A stretch of 10,370 nt of DNA from Methylococcaceae bacterium (GTDB lineage Bacteria > Pseudomonadota > Gammaproteobacteria > Methylococcales > Methylomonadaceae). The stretch lies in NCBI GenBank assembly GCA_947506075.1, contig CANNNN010000070.1, positions 1 through 10,370 on the forward strand, written 5' to 3'. Positions 1 through 6,970 of this stretch are shown here, piece by piece. A model generated the notes under the pieces. It did not search any database. It had not been told where the DNA came from and saw only the letters and a program-made list of their open reading frames with translations. Positions within the stretch are counted from its first letter, which is position 1, and every line of letters starts with the position of its first letter. The position numbers were made by a program, and so were the translations under genes.

Positions 1-26
1 ATTAATTAACACGCATTAAGAGTGGC

Positions 27-47
27 AAAAAATTTTCGAAATTTTTT
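27..47. repeat. AT-rich 9-bp palindrome with downstream T-tract
   Basis: The arms AAAAAATTT (27-35) and AAATTTTTT (39-47) are perfect inverted copies around the 3-nt centre TCG. A run of T follows at 52-60. The arrangement could be a weak terminator for a gene lying before the window, or an AT-rich protein-binding site or UP-type element ahead of the gene at 212. A stem made only of A-T pairs would be a poor terminator, so the role is open. Apart from this I see nothing clear in 1-211; a poor promoter match (CTGAAA at 82-87 and TATAAA at 106-111, 18 bp apart) is possible. Confidence 0.3.
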
Positions 48-211
48 CACTATTTTTTTTCGCGTTCTAAATTTCTTGCTCCTGAAAAACTGGGAAACTT
101 CAGTTTATAAAGAATGTTGCTTGAAAGGGTATGCAACCCACAAGCATCAAGCTAAGCCACTTACAACTCACTCATTTTATACAGCACAACTCCCAGGCGA
201 ATTTTACATTT

Positions 212-625
212 ATGATTAAAAAACCATCAGACCGGCTCAAAGTAAGCGTGACCGAACTCAGTTTGCTGGTATCTCCCGGGCAAAGTAAAAAACTGGCCGC
301 TATACGCAACATGTTTCAAGCAGAGACTAAAACTGAAGCTTTACAATTACAGGAAAAACCAGTTTTAACCCGCTTGAAACCCGAAGTTGCCTCGGAGCTG
401 AGCCAAGCTCAAAAGCTTATCGATGCGCGCATAAATGAAATTATGCGCAGTTTTCCTGACGGCAGAAAAAACAAGTTATTTGGCATTCGATACGGCTCGG
501 TTACCGACGTCAAAGCGGCGAGTATAAAAAGCGCCTTTAAATTATTAGCTATTGACGCTAATCAAGTAAAAATAAAGTTGCTGGCCGATTTCAATTATCA
601 CGGAGACGCGGCTCAAGAAAACTGA
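212..625 (+). CDS. Small hypothetical protein upstream of the ABC-class ATPase
   Basis: I do not recognise this protein. From the ATG at 212 it is 137 residues, has no signal peptide or membrane segment, and is rich in Lys, Ala and Leu with a net basic look. The middle (LSQAQKLIDARINEIMRSF) looks helical, and the C-terminal half carries a stretch containing FGIRYGSVTDVKAASIKSAFKLL. The same frame is open back to an ATG at 131, giving 164 residues. I prefer 212 because AGGCGA (195-200) lies 11 nt before it, while the purine run before 131 is only one base from the ATG, and the extra 27 residues (polar, His/Gln-rich) look like translated non-coding DNA. It ends 35 bp before the ATPase gene on the same strand, so the two may be co-transcribed. 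The existence of the gene is likely but not certain; function is unknown. Confidence 0.6.
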   Translation: MIKKPSDRLKVSVTELSLLVSPGQSKKLAAIRNMFQAETKTEALQLQEKPVLTRLKPEVASELSQAQKLIDARINEIMRSFPDGRKNKLFGIRYGSVTDVKAASIKSAFKLLAIDANQVKIKLLADFNYHGDAAQEN

Positions 626-660
626 CTTCTTCGTTTTCAAAATCTGCAAGACAGGATAAT

Positions 661-2421
661 GTGCATAAATTACAAGCCTTACTCACTACCATTGAAAACC
701 AGCCGTTTCATAACCTTAATAAGCTGCGCGGCACTTATCATTTTCCCGGATTTGAGCTCAATTTCATAAAAATGCAGGGCAGCCCCGGCGCCAACCCAGC
801 TTCTATTGCCTCGGTAACAATAGCGCTACAACACAGCAAAATCCCCGAAGCATTTTTTCAAACAACCGAGTCCAAATTGGCCGTCGCCGATTTTCTGATT
901 CGCCGCTTTCGTGACGGAATAAACCGGTTTGCACAACAAAATCGAGGCAAAGACGGCAGCGGTTCTTTTAACACTGTTGCGTTGAGCCAAATGATGCTAA
1001 GCAGGGATAGCGTTTTGTTGGGTGCTGATGCTATTTGTTTGCGCTTTATGATCAGCCTGCCGGCCAAAGGGCCGGGCGGCGGCATTTTTGATGCAGATCA
1101 GGCCTGGATCATGTTCAGTCAGGAACTGGTTGCCATTGTTGACGCCACATTTTTTTATCACCATTACGACCTACAAACCTGTACTCTGCTAGCGCAGTTT
1201 GTTGCGGTGCAAACAATCCGCGCCCAGATCAAGTCATTTATGCAGCAACATCAGCTGATCGTTTTTATTGCCAATGACGCATTGCTGCCAAGGCTTAGCG
1301 GCATCAATGACAGACCTGCACTTAGCGACTCCGTTAGAACCTTTCAAACCCCGGCCTCGTTGCAAATAAAAATCCCCCTGGCGGACGGCCACACCATCAG
1401 CGGCATGGGCATTAAACAAGGCATCATCTGCATTACCGGCGGCGGCTATCATGGCAAATCGACGTTGCTGCAGGCGATTTTAGCCGGGGTTTATGCGCAT
1501 ATCCCAGGTGACGGCCGGGAATATGTGGTGACGCGGGAGGATGCTTTTTTTATCCGGGCTGAAGAGGGGCGCAGCATTCGGAGCGTCGATATCAGCCCGT
1601 TTATCAGTGATTTGCCTAACGGCCTTAAAACCGCCTGTTTTTCTTCCGAAAACGCCAGCGGCAGCACCTCGCAAGCGGCTAATATTGTCGAAGCCATTGA
1701 GAGCGGCAGCCGCTTGCTGCTGTTTGATGAAGACACCTGCGCGACCAATTTTCTGGTGCGCGATGAGTTGATAAAAAAAATACTGGATGCAGAACAAGAA
1801 CCGATCAAGCCACTTTATTCAACGGTGAGGTCGCTGTGGAGAAAACATCAGGTCTCGATGATTTTTGTGGTCGGGGGCTTAGGTTATTTTTTGCAGAAAG
1901 CCGATACTTGCCTGTTAATGGCTAATTACCGTTGCGAGGACATTAGCGCTAAAGTGCGTGACCGACTGGGAGAAATTGTTGAAGAGGCTACGCCGATGTC
2001 CGATTTTTCTTTATCTCGCCGCTTGGCGGAGAATAATTTTGACCCTGCCTATATCAATCAACGTCTGAACAAGACGCTACCCAAGCGCATTAAAGATTTA
2101 CGCAACGCCGTTAGGCAACTGGAATACGGCATGGATCTGATTAATCTGGATGCTGTCGCGCAACTCGCCGAAGCCCCGCAACTGCTAGCCATAGGCTATT
2201 GTCTGTTGGCGCTACAGACTAAACTGCAGCAATCCGGCGCTAAACCGGAAACTATCCGTTTCTGGATAGATTATCTGGAAGATGAAATTAATAAACACGG
2301 TTTGGACGTCTTGAAGCCCGATTATCCGGGCACTCTTTCGATGCCGCGCAAATACGAACTGGCTGCAGCGATTAACAGAATCAGGTCACTCAACATTCTC
2401 AGCAATGAGGCAGCCGAGTGA
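661..2421 (+). CDS. Predicted ATPase of the ABC class (COG3044-type)
   Basis: This is a 586-residue soluble P-loop protein of the 'predicted ATPase of the ABC class' family, distinct from ABC transporters. Family marks are visible in order: an N-terminal YHFPGFELNF segment with a QGSPGANPAS stretch (about residues 26-48), Walker A GGGYHGKSTLL (260-270, Lys266), the RSIRSVDISPFISDLP block (304-319), a signature-like SSENASGSTSQAANI (328-342), and Walker B plus catalytic acid in LLLFDEDTCATNF (352-364, Asp356/Glu357). A VVGGLGYFLQKAD segment follows (403-415), then a helical C-terminal domain. The GTG start at 661 is chosen because the conserved N-terminal region begins only about 20 residues in; AGGA at 653-656 is a slightly close ribosome site. 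No membrane segments or partner permease are seen. The bacterial function is not established. A trypanosome mitochondrial RNA-editing factor (MRB1590) has been described with this fold and an RNA-binding pore, so an RNA-related role is a possibility only. Confidence 0.9.
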   Translation: MHKLQALLTTIENQPFHNLNKLRGTYHFPGFELNFIKMQGSPGANPASIASVTIALQHSKIPEAFFQTTESKLAVADFLIRRFRDGINRFAQQNRGKDGSGSFNTVALSQMMLSRDSVLLGADAICLRFMISLPAKGPGGGIFDADQAWIMFSQELVAIVDATFFYHHYDLQTCTLLAQFVAVQTIRAQIKSFMQQHQLIVFIANDALLPRLSGINDRPALSDSVRTFQTPASLQIKIPLADGHTISGMGIKQGIICITGGGYHGKSTLLQAILAGVYAHIPGDGREYVVTREDAFFIRAEEGRSIRSVDISPFISDLPNGLKTACFSSENASGSTSQAANIVEAIESGSRLLLFDEDTCATNFLVRDELIKKILDAEQEPIKPLYSTVRSLWRKHQVSMIFVVGGLGYFLQKADTCLLMANYRCEDISAKVRDRLGEIVEEATPMSDFSLSRRLAENNFDPAYINQRLNKTLPKRIKDLRNAVRQLEYGMDLINLDAVAQLAEAPQLLAIGYCLLALQTKLQQSGAKPETIRFWIDYLEDEINKHGLDVLKPDYPGTLSMPRKYELAAAINRIRSLNILSNEAAE

Positions 2422-2445
2422 ATACGCCTAAAACCATCGCGCAAT

Positions 2446-2474
2446 AAAAAGGCCGGAGAATATCCAGCCTTTTT
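2446..2474. terminator. Bidirectional rho-independent terminator
   Basis: AAAAAGGC (2446-2453) pairs perfectly with GCCTTTTT (2467-2474). The stem continues inward past a C/A mismatch with GGA/TCC around a GAATA loop. The T-tract on one strand and the matching A-tract on the other let it serve both converging genes: the ATPase (stop at 2421) and htpG (stop at 2492). This is the clearest terminator in the window. Confidence 0.85.
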
Positions 2475-2491
2475 ACCGTGCCAATTAAAAC

Positions 2492-4426
2492 TTAGTTCAA
2501 CAGGCCCTGCAATAAGCCGTTCAGTTTATGCACGAAGGCAGCTGGATCATCCAACTGACCACCTTCACTGAGGATGGCCTGATCAAACAGGATATGGGTC
2601 AGATCGGCAAAACGATTGTCGTCCTGCTCTTCTTTCATACGAACCACTAAGGGATGGGTCGGGTTAAGCTCGAAGATAGGCTTTCTGCCCATTCCCATGC
2701 CCATACCTTGTCCGGCATCCTTCATGATTCTTTCCATATTCAGACTCATGCCATAGACATCAGCAACCAGACAGGCAGGCGATTCGGTCAAGCGATGACT
2801 CAGACGCACGTCACTGACTTTATCGGCCAGCACGTCTTTAATCTGCTTCAGTACCGCTTCAAAATCCTTACTTACTTCTTCCTGGGCTTCCTTGTCTTCT
2901 TCGGCATCCAAAACGCCTAAGTCCAGATCGCCCTTGGCAACAGACTGCAAATGCTTGCCGTCAAATTCGTCCAGATTAGATACTAACCATTCGTCGATCC
3001 TATCCGACAACAAGATGACTTCTATGCCTTTCTTGCGGAAAATTTCCAGATGCGGACTGTTTTTTGCGGCCGAGAACGTGTCTGCGGTGACATAATAAAT
3101 CTTGTCCTGCCCTTCTTTCATGCGGCTGACATAAGTTTCCAGCGCAACATCCTGTTTATCGGTATCGGCATGGGTGGTGGCAAAACGCAGCAATTTGGCG
3201 ACACGCTCTTTATTCCCATGATCCTCAATCGGGCCTTCCTTGATAACCTGACCGAATTGTGACCAGAAGGTCTCATATTTTTCCGGCTCAGTTTTGGCCA
3301 AGTCTTCCAGCATACCCAGTACTTTTTTAACAGCACCCGATTTGATGGTGCTGATTTGCTTGCTCTGTTGCAGGATTTCACGAGATACGTTCAGCGGCAA
3401 GGAATTGGCGTCGATAATACCCCGGATAAAACGCAAATAACGCGGCATTAACTGTTCCGCATCATCGGTAATAAAAACCTTGCGTATATACAGTTTTACG
3501 CCGTGCTTGGTGTCTCTGTCCCACATGTCGAAAGGCGCGCGTGACGGAACATAAAGCAGCAAAGTATATTCATTGGTGCCTTCAACTTTGCTATGCACAT
3601 GGGTTAACGGGTCTTGGTAGTCGTGACCGACATGCTTATAAAACTCGTTATAAGCTTCTTCGGTAATCTCCTGACGGGCTTTAGTCCATAAGGCCGAAGC
3701 AGAATTTACGGTTTCTTCAACGATCTCTGCCGGTTTTTCTTCCTCGCCTTCTTCTTCGCCACCCATAGACGGCATGACTTCTTTGTCCATCACAATGGGC
3801 AGGGAAATATGGTCGGAGAATTTTCTGACGATAGAGCGGATACGATAACCGTCCAGAAAATCGCTTTCAGTTTCTTTCAGATGCAGCACAATTTCGGTGC
3901 CGCGTTGCGCTTTTTCTACGGATTCCAGCGTGTAATCGCCCTCACCTGCCGACTCCCAGCGTACGCCTGCACTCTTTTCTGCGCCTGCCTTGCGGGTAGT
4001 TAAGGTTACTTTGTCAGCAACGATAAATGCCGAATAAAAACCCACGCCAAATTGGCCGATCAATTCGCTGTCTTTGGCCTGGTCGCCGGTTAAGGCTTGG
4101 AAAAACTGCTTGGTTCCTGATTTTGCGATAGTGCCGATATGCTCCTGCACTTCCTCACGGGTCATGCCGATACCATTATCGATAACGGTAATCGTGCGTT
4201 TTTCTTTGTCGAATTCCAGGCGAATTTTCAGCTCACTATCGCCTTCATACAAGCCGTCATTGGACAGAGCCTCAAAACGCAGTTTGTCAGCCGCGTCTGA
4301 CGCATTTGAAATCAATTCACGTAAGAATATTTCCTTGTTGCTATATAATGAATGAATCATTAAATGCAGCAAATGTTTAACTTCAGTTTCAAAGCCTAAG
4401 GTTTCTTTTTTTGCTTCAACAGTCAT
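2492..4426 (-). CDS. htpG: Molecular chaperone HtpG (bacterial Hsp90)
   Basis: This is a full-length Hsp90 homologue of 644 residues (E. coli HtpG has 624), a cytosolic ATP-dependent dimeric chaperone. The GHKL ATPase domain shows the FLRELISNASDA helix with Glu37 and Asn41, the ATP-binding DNGIGM motif (83-88), and the GQFGVGFYSAF lid/glycine loop (124-134). A short acidic linker (EEEGEEEKPAE, about 224-234) leads into the middle domain, which carries the catalytic-arginine loop SLPLNVSRE (342-350). The C-terminal dimerisation domain contains RLTESPACLV and FELNPTHPLV. An unusual GMGMGMG tract sits at 574-580. The protein ends NGLLQGLLN and lacks the eukaryotic EEVD tail. The ATG at 4424-4426 has AGGA (4436-4439) 9 nt upstream and matches the family start. 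Transcription is expected from a sigma-32 promoter in the divergent gap. Confidence 0.98.
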   Translation of the reverse strand: MTVEAKKETLGFETEVKHLLHLMIHSLYSNKEIFLRELISNASDAADKLRFEALSNDGLYEGDSELKIRLEFDKEKRTITVIDNGIGMTREEVQEHIGTIAKSGTKQFFQALTGDQAKDSELIGQFGVGFYSAFIVADKVTLTTRKAGAEKSAGVRWESAGEGDYTLESVEKAQRGTEIVLHLKETESDFLDGYRIRSIVRKFSDHISLPIVMDKEVMPSMGGEEEGEEEKPAEIVEETVNSASALWTKARQEITEEAYNEFYKHVGHDYQDPLTHVHSKVEGTNEYTLLLYVPSRAPFDMWDRDTKHGVKLYIRKVFITDDAEQLMPRYLRFIRGIIDANSLPLNVSREILQQSKQISTIKSGAVKKVLGMLEDLAKTEPEKYETFWSQFGQVIKEGPIEDHGNKERVAKLLRFATTHADTDKQDVALETYVSRMKEGQDKIYYVTADTFSAAKNSPHLEIFRKKGIEVILLSDRIDEWLVSNLDEFDGKHLQSVAKGDLDLGVLDAEEDKEAQEEVSKDFEAVLKQIKDVLADKVSDVRLSHRLTESPACLVADVYGMSLNMERIMKDAGQGMGMGMGRKPIFELNPTHPLVVRMKEEQDDNRFADLTHILFDQAILSEGGQLDDPAAFVHKLNGLLQGLLN

Positions 4427-4459
4427 TTTTATTAATCCTGATTAATTATGAGGTCTACG

Positions 4460-4479
4460 CCAATGTGGGGACACATTGG
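4460..4479. repeat. Perfect 8-bp inverted repeat over the htpG -10 element
   Basis: CCAATGTG (4460-4467) and CACATTGG (4472-4479) are exact inverted copies around GGGA. The dyad covers the sigma-32 -10 element and part of the spacer, where a repressor would block RNA polymerase. It also lies 53 bp before the divergent response regulator gene, so a factor bound here could affect both. It does not fit the CIRCE element, which has 9-bp arms and a 9-nt spacer. Confidence 0.5.
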
Positions 4480-4490
4480 TTTTATTCAAG
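4463..4490 (-). promoter_or_regulatory. Sigma-32 heat-shock promoter of htpG
   Basis: Read on the minus strand, CTTGAA (4485-4490) is followed after 14 bp by CCCCACAT (4463-4470). This closely fits the sigma-32 consensus CTTGAA / CCCCATnT with its usual 13-15 bp spacing. Transcription would start near 4456, giving a leader of about 30 nt that contains the AGGA ribosome site. Position, strand and target gene (a heat-shock chaperone) all agree. Confidence 0.88.
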
Positions 4491-4522
4491 CCCAAACCCG
4501 ATAGATGAAATATAAGCTTAAG
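4488..4522 (+). promoter_or_regulatory. Upstream block shared by both TPR regulator genes, copy 1
   Basis: This 35-bp stretch ends 9 bp before the first regulator's ATG and matches 6931-6965 at 26 of 35 positions without gaps. The best conserved parts are AAGCC, AAACC, GATGAAATAT and TTAAG. TATAAG (4511-4516) in this copy resembles a -10 element, but I find no good -35 at normal spacing. No Shine-Dalgarno sequence is evident between this block and the ATG. Confidence 0.45.
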
Positions 4523-4531
4523 TAATCTCTT

Positions 4532-6151
4532 ATGGCAATAAATCTCACCTCAAAAAATATACTGGTCATAGAAGATCATGAAAGCATGCGCGAAACCCTT
4601 ATTCATATACTGGGTTCCTTGGGCGCACGTTTTATTGTCACCGCAGCATCCGGCATTGATGCAATTAATGCGATGAGAATTGACACATTTGACCTTGTGC
4701 TTTGTGATTATAATTTGCTCGGCGACAAAAACGGTCAGCAAATCCTGGACGATGCCAAGCAACTTAAGCTTTTACCATTTAGCGCCATATTCATCATGGT
4801 CACCGGTGAAAATCGCCTGGAATTAGTGCTTACTGCCGTGGATAACAAGCCCGATGATTATCTGATTAAGCCCATTAGCCGGGAACAATTATCAAGTCGT
4901 CTTGAAAGATGCGCTACCCGCAAGACCTACTTGGCCAGCGTTGAACAGGAAATAGATAAAGGCAATCTATACCAGGCCATACAGCATTGCGAAAGGCTGC
5001 TCACGCTGAATGATAAAAAAATGCGCCAGCCCTTATTAAAACTGCAAGCCGAATTAAGCCTTAAGGTTGGTGACTTTAAAAAGGCCGAAGAAATCTATCA
5101 GGACATTCTAATCGAACGGGACCTACCCTGGGCCAGGTTAGGCCTGGGCGTTGTGGCTTTTTTGCTGGGTTCTATTGATCAGGCTATCAATATTTTTCAG
5201 GGCCTGATAGAACAGTACCCGATGATGCTGGAGGCTTATGACTGGCTGGTAAAAGTGCATGAATCTTTGGGCGACAATCAGAGTGCCTTAGCTGTTCTTA
5301 ATTTGGCGGTTACCCTGACGCCCATGTCCATCTTAAGGCAACAGAAATTGGCTTTGCTGGCTGACAAAACCGAAAATCACGATATTGCCAAAAAAGCCTA
5401 TACCGAATCCATTAAACTGGGCAGAAATTCCATACACAGATCATCTTCCGATTATTCAGGCTTGGCCAATGTGTATTTAAAAACTAATACCCCTGACATG
5501 GCGCTAAAAGTTGTACTCGAGATGAGTCGGCAATATCAAAACAATCCGGAGGCTAGTCTTAAAGCTTCGCTGTTACAGAGCAAGATACACCAGACGTCAG
5601 GCAACAAGATGTTGGCACGCCAAGCCTATGACAAAGCTCTCGATCTAAACGCGCAAATAAACAAGCAACTGCCCAGGGAGCTGCGGCTGGAAATAGCTAA
5701 GACTTTTTATCTGAACGGAAATAGTGCAACTTGCGATGAAATTCTTAATGATTTAGTTAAAACCAATATTGATGATAAGCTTTTTATCAAAGATATCGTC
5801 GCACTCTGTGACTCAGTTATCGGCGAAAACCATGCAGCAACGCTCATTGAACAGTTACAAATAGAATTGACCGACATCAACAATAACGGTGTCAGGCTAT
5901 TTCGTGCAGGTGATCTTAAGGGAGCTCTCGCCGTGTTTGAACTAGCCATTGCAAACAGGCCAGAAAATCACGGGCTTGTTTTAAATCGGCTACGACTCAT
6001 TATTCATGATCTTAAATCATCACCCGACCAGGAAAAAATCCTCAGAGCCCAGTCCTATATTAATCAGGCGCTTGAAATTGGCATACCCCATGACCAGACC
6101 AAGCGCCTTCAAATAGAGCTGGACAAACTTCAACACAAAATCCACCATTAA
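4532..6151 (+). CDS. Response regulator with REC domain and TPR output, copy 1
   Basis: This 539-residue cytosolic two-component regulator has an N-terminal receiver domain (about 8-125) with every key residue: acidic pair Glu14/Asp15, phospho-acceptor Asp59 in LVLCDYNLL, Thr91 in IMVTGE and Lys113 in DDYLIKP. The rest is helical TPR-like repeats, for instance GNLYQAIQHCERLL (144-157), LKVGDFKKAEEIYQDIL (177-193), the repeats at about 201-230 and 234-263, ANVYLKTNTPDMALKVVLEM (312-331), and NNGVRLFRAGDLKGALAVFELA (451-472). No helix-turn-helix or enzymatic output domain is visible, so the output is likely protein-protein interaction controlled by phosphorylation. The ATG at 4532 starts right at the receiver domain, but CTTAAGTAATCTCTT before it has no clear ribosome site. 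The kinase gene follows after 9 bp in the same frame. The protein is roughly six-in-ten identical by eye to the product of 6971-8605. Confidence 0.92.
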   Translation: MAINLTSKNILVIEDHESMRETLIHILGSLGARFIVTAASGIDAINAMRIDTFDLVLCDYNLLGDKNGQQILDDAKQLKLLPFSAIFIMVTGENRLELVLTAVDNKPDDYLIKPISREQLSSRLERCATRKTYLASVEQEIDKGNLYQAIQHCERLLTLNDKKMRQPLLKLQAELSLKVGDFKKAEEIYQDILIERDLPWARLGLGVVAFLLGSIDQAINIFQGLIEQYPMMLEAYDWLVKVHESLGDNQSALAVLNLAVTLTPMSILRQQKLALLADKTENHDIAKKAYTESIKLGRNSIHRSSSDYSGLANVYLKTNTPDMALKVVLEMSRQYQNNPEASLKASLLQSKIHQTSGNKMLARQAYDKALDLNAQINKQLPRELRLEIAKTFYLNGNSATCDEILNDLVKTNIDDKLFIKDIVALCDSVIGENHAATLIEQLQIELTDINNNGVRLFRAGDLKGALAVFELAIANRPENHGLVLNRLRLIIHDLKSSPDQEKILRAQSYINQALEIGIPHDQTKRLQIELDKLQHKIHH

Positions 6152-6160
6152 GCGACCCAC

Positions 6161-6847
6161 ATGCCTACTACGCCTATACTCTCAATCGGTTTTCCTGCCC
6201 TGCTGGCTTCGTCAGTGCATGACATAAAAAATTCATTAAGCGCTCTTCGGATGCTCCTTGCTCAACTTGAAGCCATCTGCCCTGAGCCAAAAGCCTCAGA
6301 GTTTAAACAGTTAAATTTTGAAGCCAATCGCATGAATAATAGCCTGATGCAATTATTGACGCTTTACAAAATTGACGTCGCCCAATTTAGTCCGACTATA
6401 GACGAACACAAGGCTGGAGACATCTTGGAGGATGTTGTCGCTCAACAATCAACATTGCTGGCCTTAGGCAATATTCAACTGCTTACTCAATGCGATGATG
6501 AACTGCTTTGTTATTGCGACAGCATCCTAATCGGCAACGCCCTTTGCACCCTGGTTAATAACGCTCAGCGCTATTGCCTAAGTAAAGTTCTGCTTTCTGC
6601 CGAGCAGGAAGGTGATTATGTTGTTTTTTGCATTGAAGATGATGGCATAGGTTTCCCAGAAAATCTTCTCTCGCCCGATGACCAACAAATCGATCAGATT
6701 GACTTGTCCACCGGCAACACCGGCCTGGGATTATTTTTTACCAATATTATTGCTCAACTCCATGCTCAAGGTGACAAACGAGGGTTTATTACTACCGACA
6801 ATCATAGCCAGTTTGGCGGAGCCCGATTTAAACTGTATCTGCCATAA
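6161..6847 (+). CDS. Soluble sensor-less histidine kinase
   Basis: This 228-residue kinase consists almost only of the transmitter core. An H-box SSVHDIKNSLSALR holds the likely phosphorylated His20, followed by a second helix to about residue 75. The HATPase domain shows an N-box in LIGNALCTLVNNAQRY (123-138), a G1 box EDDGIGF (159-165) and a G2 box GNTGLGLFF (185-193). No transmembrane segment, PAS, GAF or HAMP region precedes the H-box, so sensing must come through another protein or binding to the short N-terminus. It lies between two TPR response regulators, its likely phosphotransfer partners. The ATG at 6161 is in frame with the preceding regulator (TAA, three codons, ATG), and GCGACCCAC before it has no Shine-Dalgarno motif, which suggests translational coupling. 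A later start would remove the H-box, so this start is preferred. Confidence 0.9.
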   Translation: MPTTPILSIGFPALLASSVHDIKNSLSALRMLLAQLEAICPEPKASEFKQLNFEANRMNNSLMQLLTLYKIDVAQFSPTIDEHKAGDILEDVVAQQSTLLALGNIQLLTQCDDELLCYCDSILIGNALCTLVNNAQRYCLSKVLLSAEQEGDYVVFCIEDDGIGFPENLLSPDDQQIDQIDLSTGNTGLGLFFTNIIAQLHAQGDKRGFITTDNHSQFGGARFKLYLP

Positions 6848-6930
6848 GTTCACAGGAAATACCAAAGCCGTAAATCAGTCTATAGAAACAGCATTGCTCA
6901 CGATACTAAACCTATCCTTCGACCTGTATT

Positions 6931-6965
6931 AAGCCAAAACCAATCTGATGAAATATTCGATTAAG
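6931..6965 (+). promoter_or_regulatory. Upstream block shared by both TPR regulator genes, copy 2
   Basis: This is the partner of 4488-4522, identical at 26 of 35 positions, ending 5 bp before the second regulator's ATG. It lies in the 123-bp gap after the kinase gene, in which I see no terminator and no good promoter match. The -10-like TATAAG of copy 1 is TATTCG here. Conservation may reflect a shared control site or merely the extent of the duplication. Confidence 0.42.
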
Positions 6966-6970
6966 CTCCG

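Noticed and set aside
131..211. Upstream extension of the small hypothetical gene to the ATG at 131
   Set aside because: The purine run before this ATG is only one base away, and the added residues look like non-coding sequence; kept as an alternative start in the gene entry.
22..219. 65-codon open frame starting with GTG at the left edge
   Set aside because: It runs through the palindrome and T-tract, gives a Phe/Asn-rich sequence typical of translated AT-rich DNA, and has no ribosome site.
2654..4355. Several plus-strand open frames of 64-93 codons opposite htpG, and a minus-strand one at 3118-3381
   Set aside because: They are mirror or shifted frames of a highly conserved coding gene, with no recognisable domains or ribosome sites.
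2492..6151. Functional link between HtpG and the neighbouring TPR regulators by analogy with eukaryotic Hsp90-TPR cochaperones
   Set aside because: Those cochaperones bind a C-terminal EEVD tail, which this HtpG lacks (it ends GLLN); the genes are also divergent. Adjacency alone is too weak.
6678..6932. 84-codon frame overlapping the end of the kinase gene
   Set aside because: It overlaps the essential G2 box region in another frame, and its sequence shows no known features.
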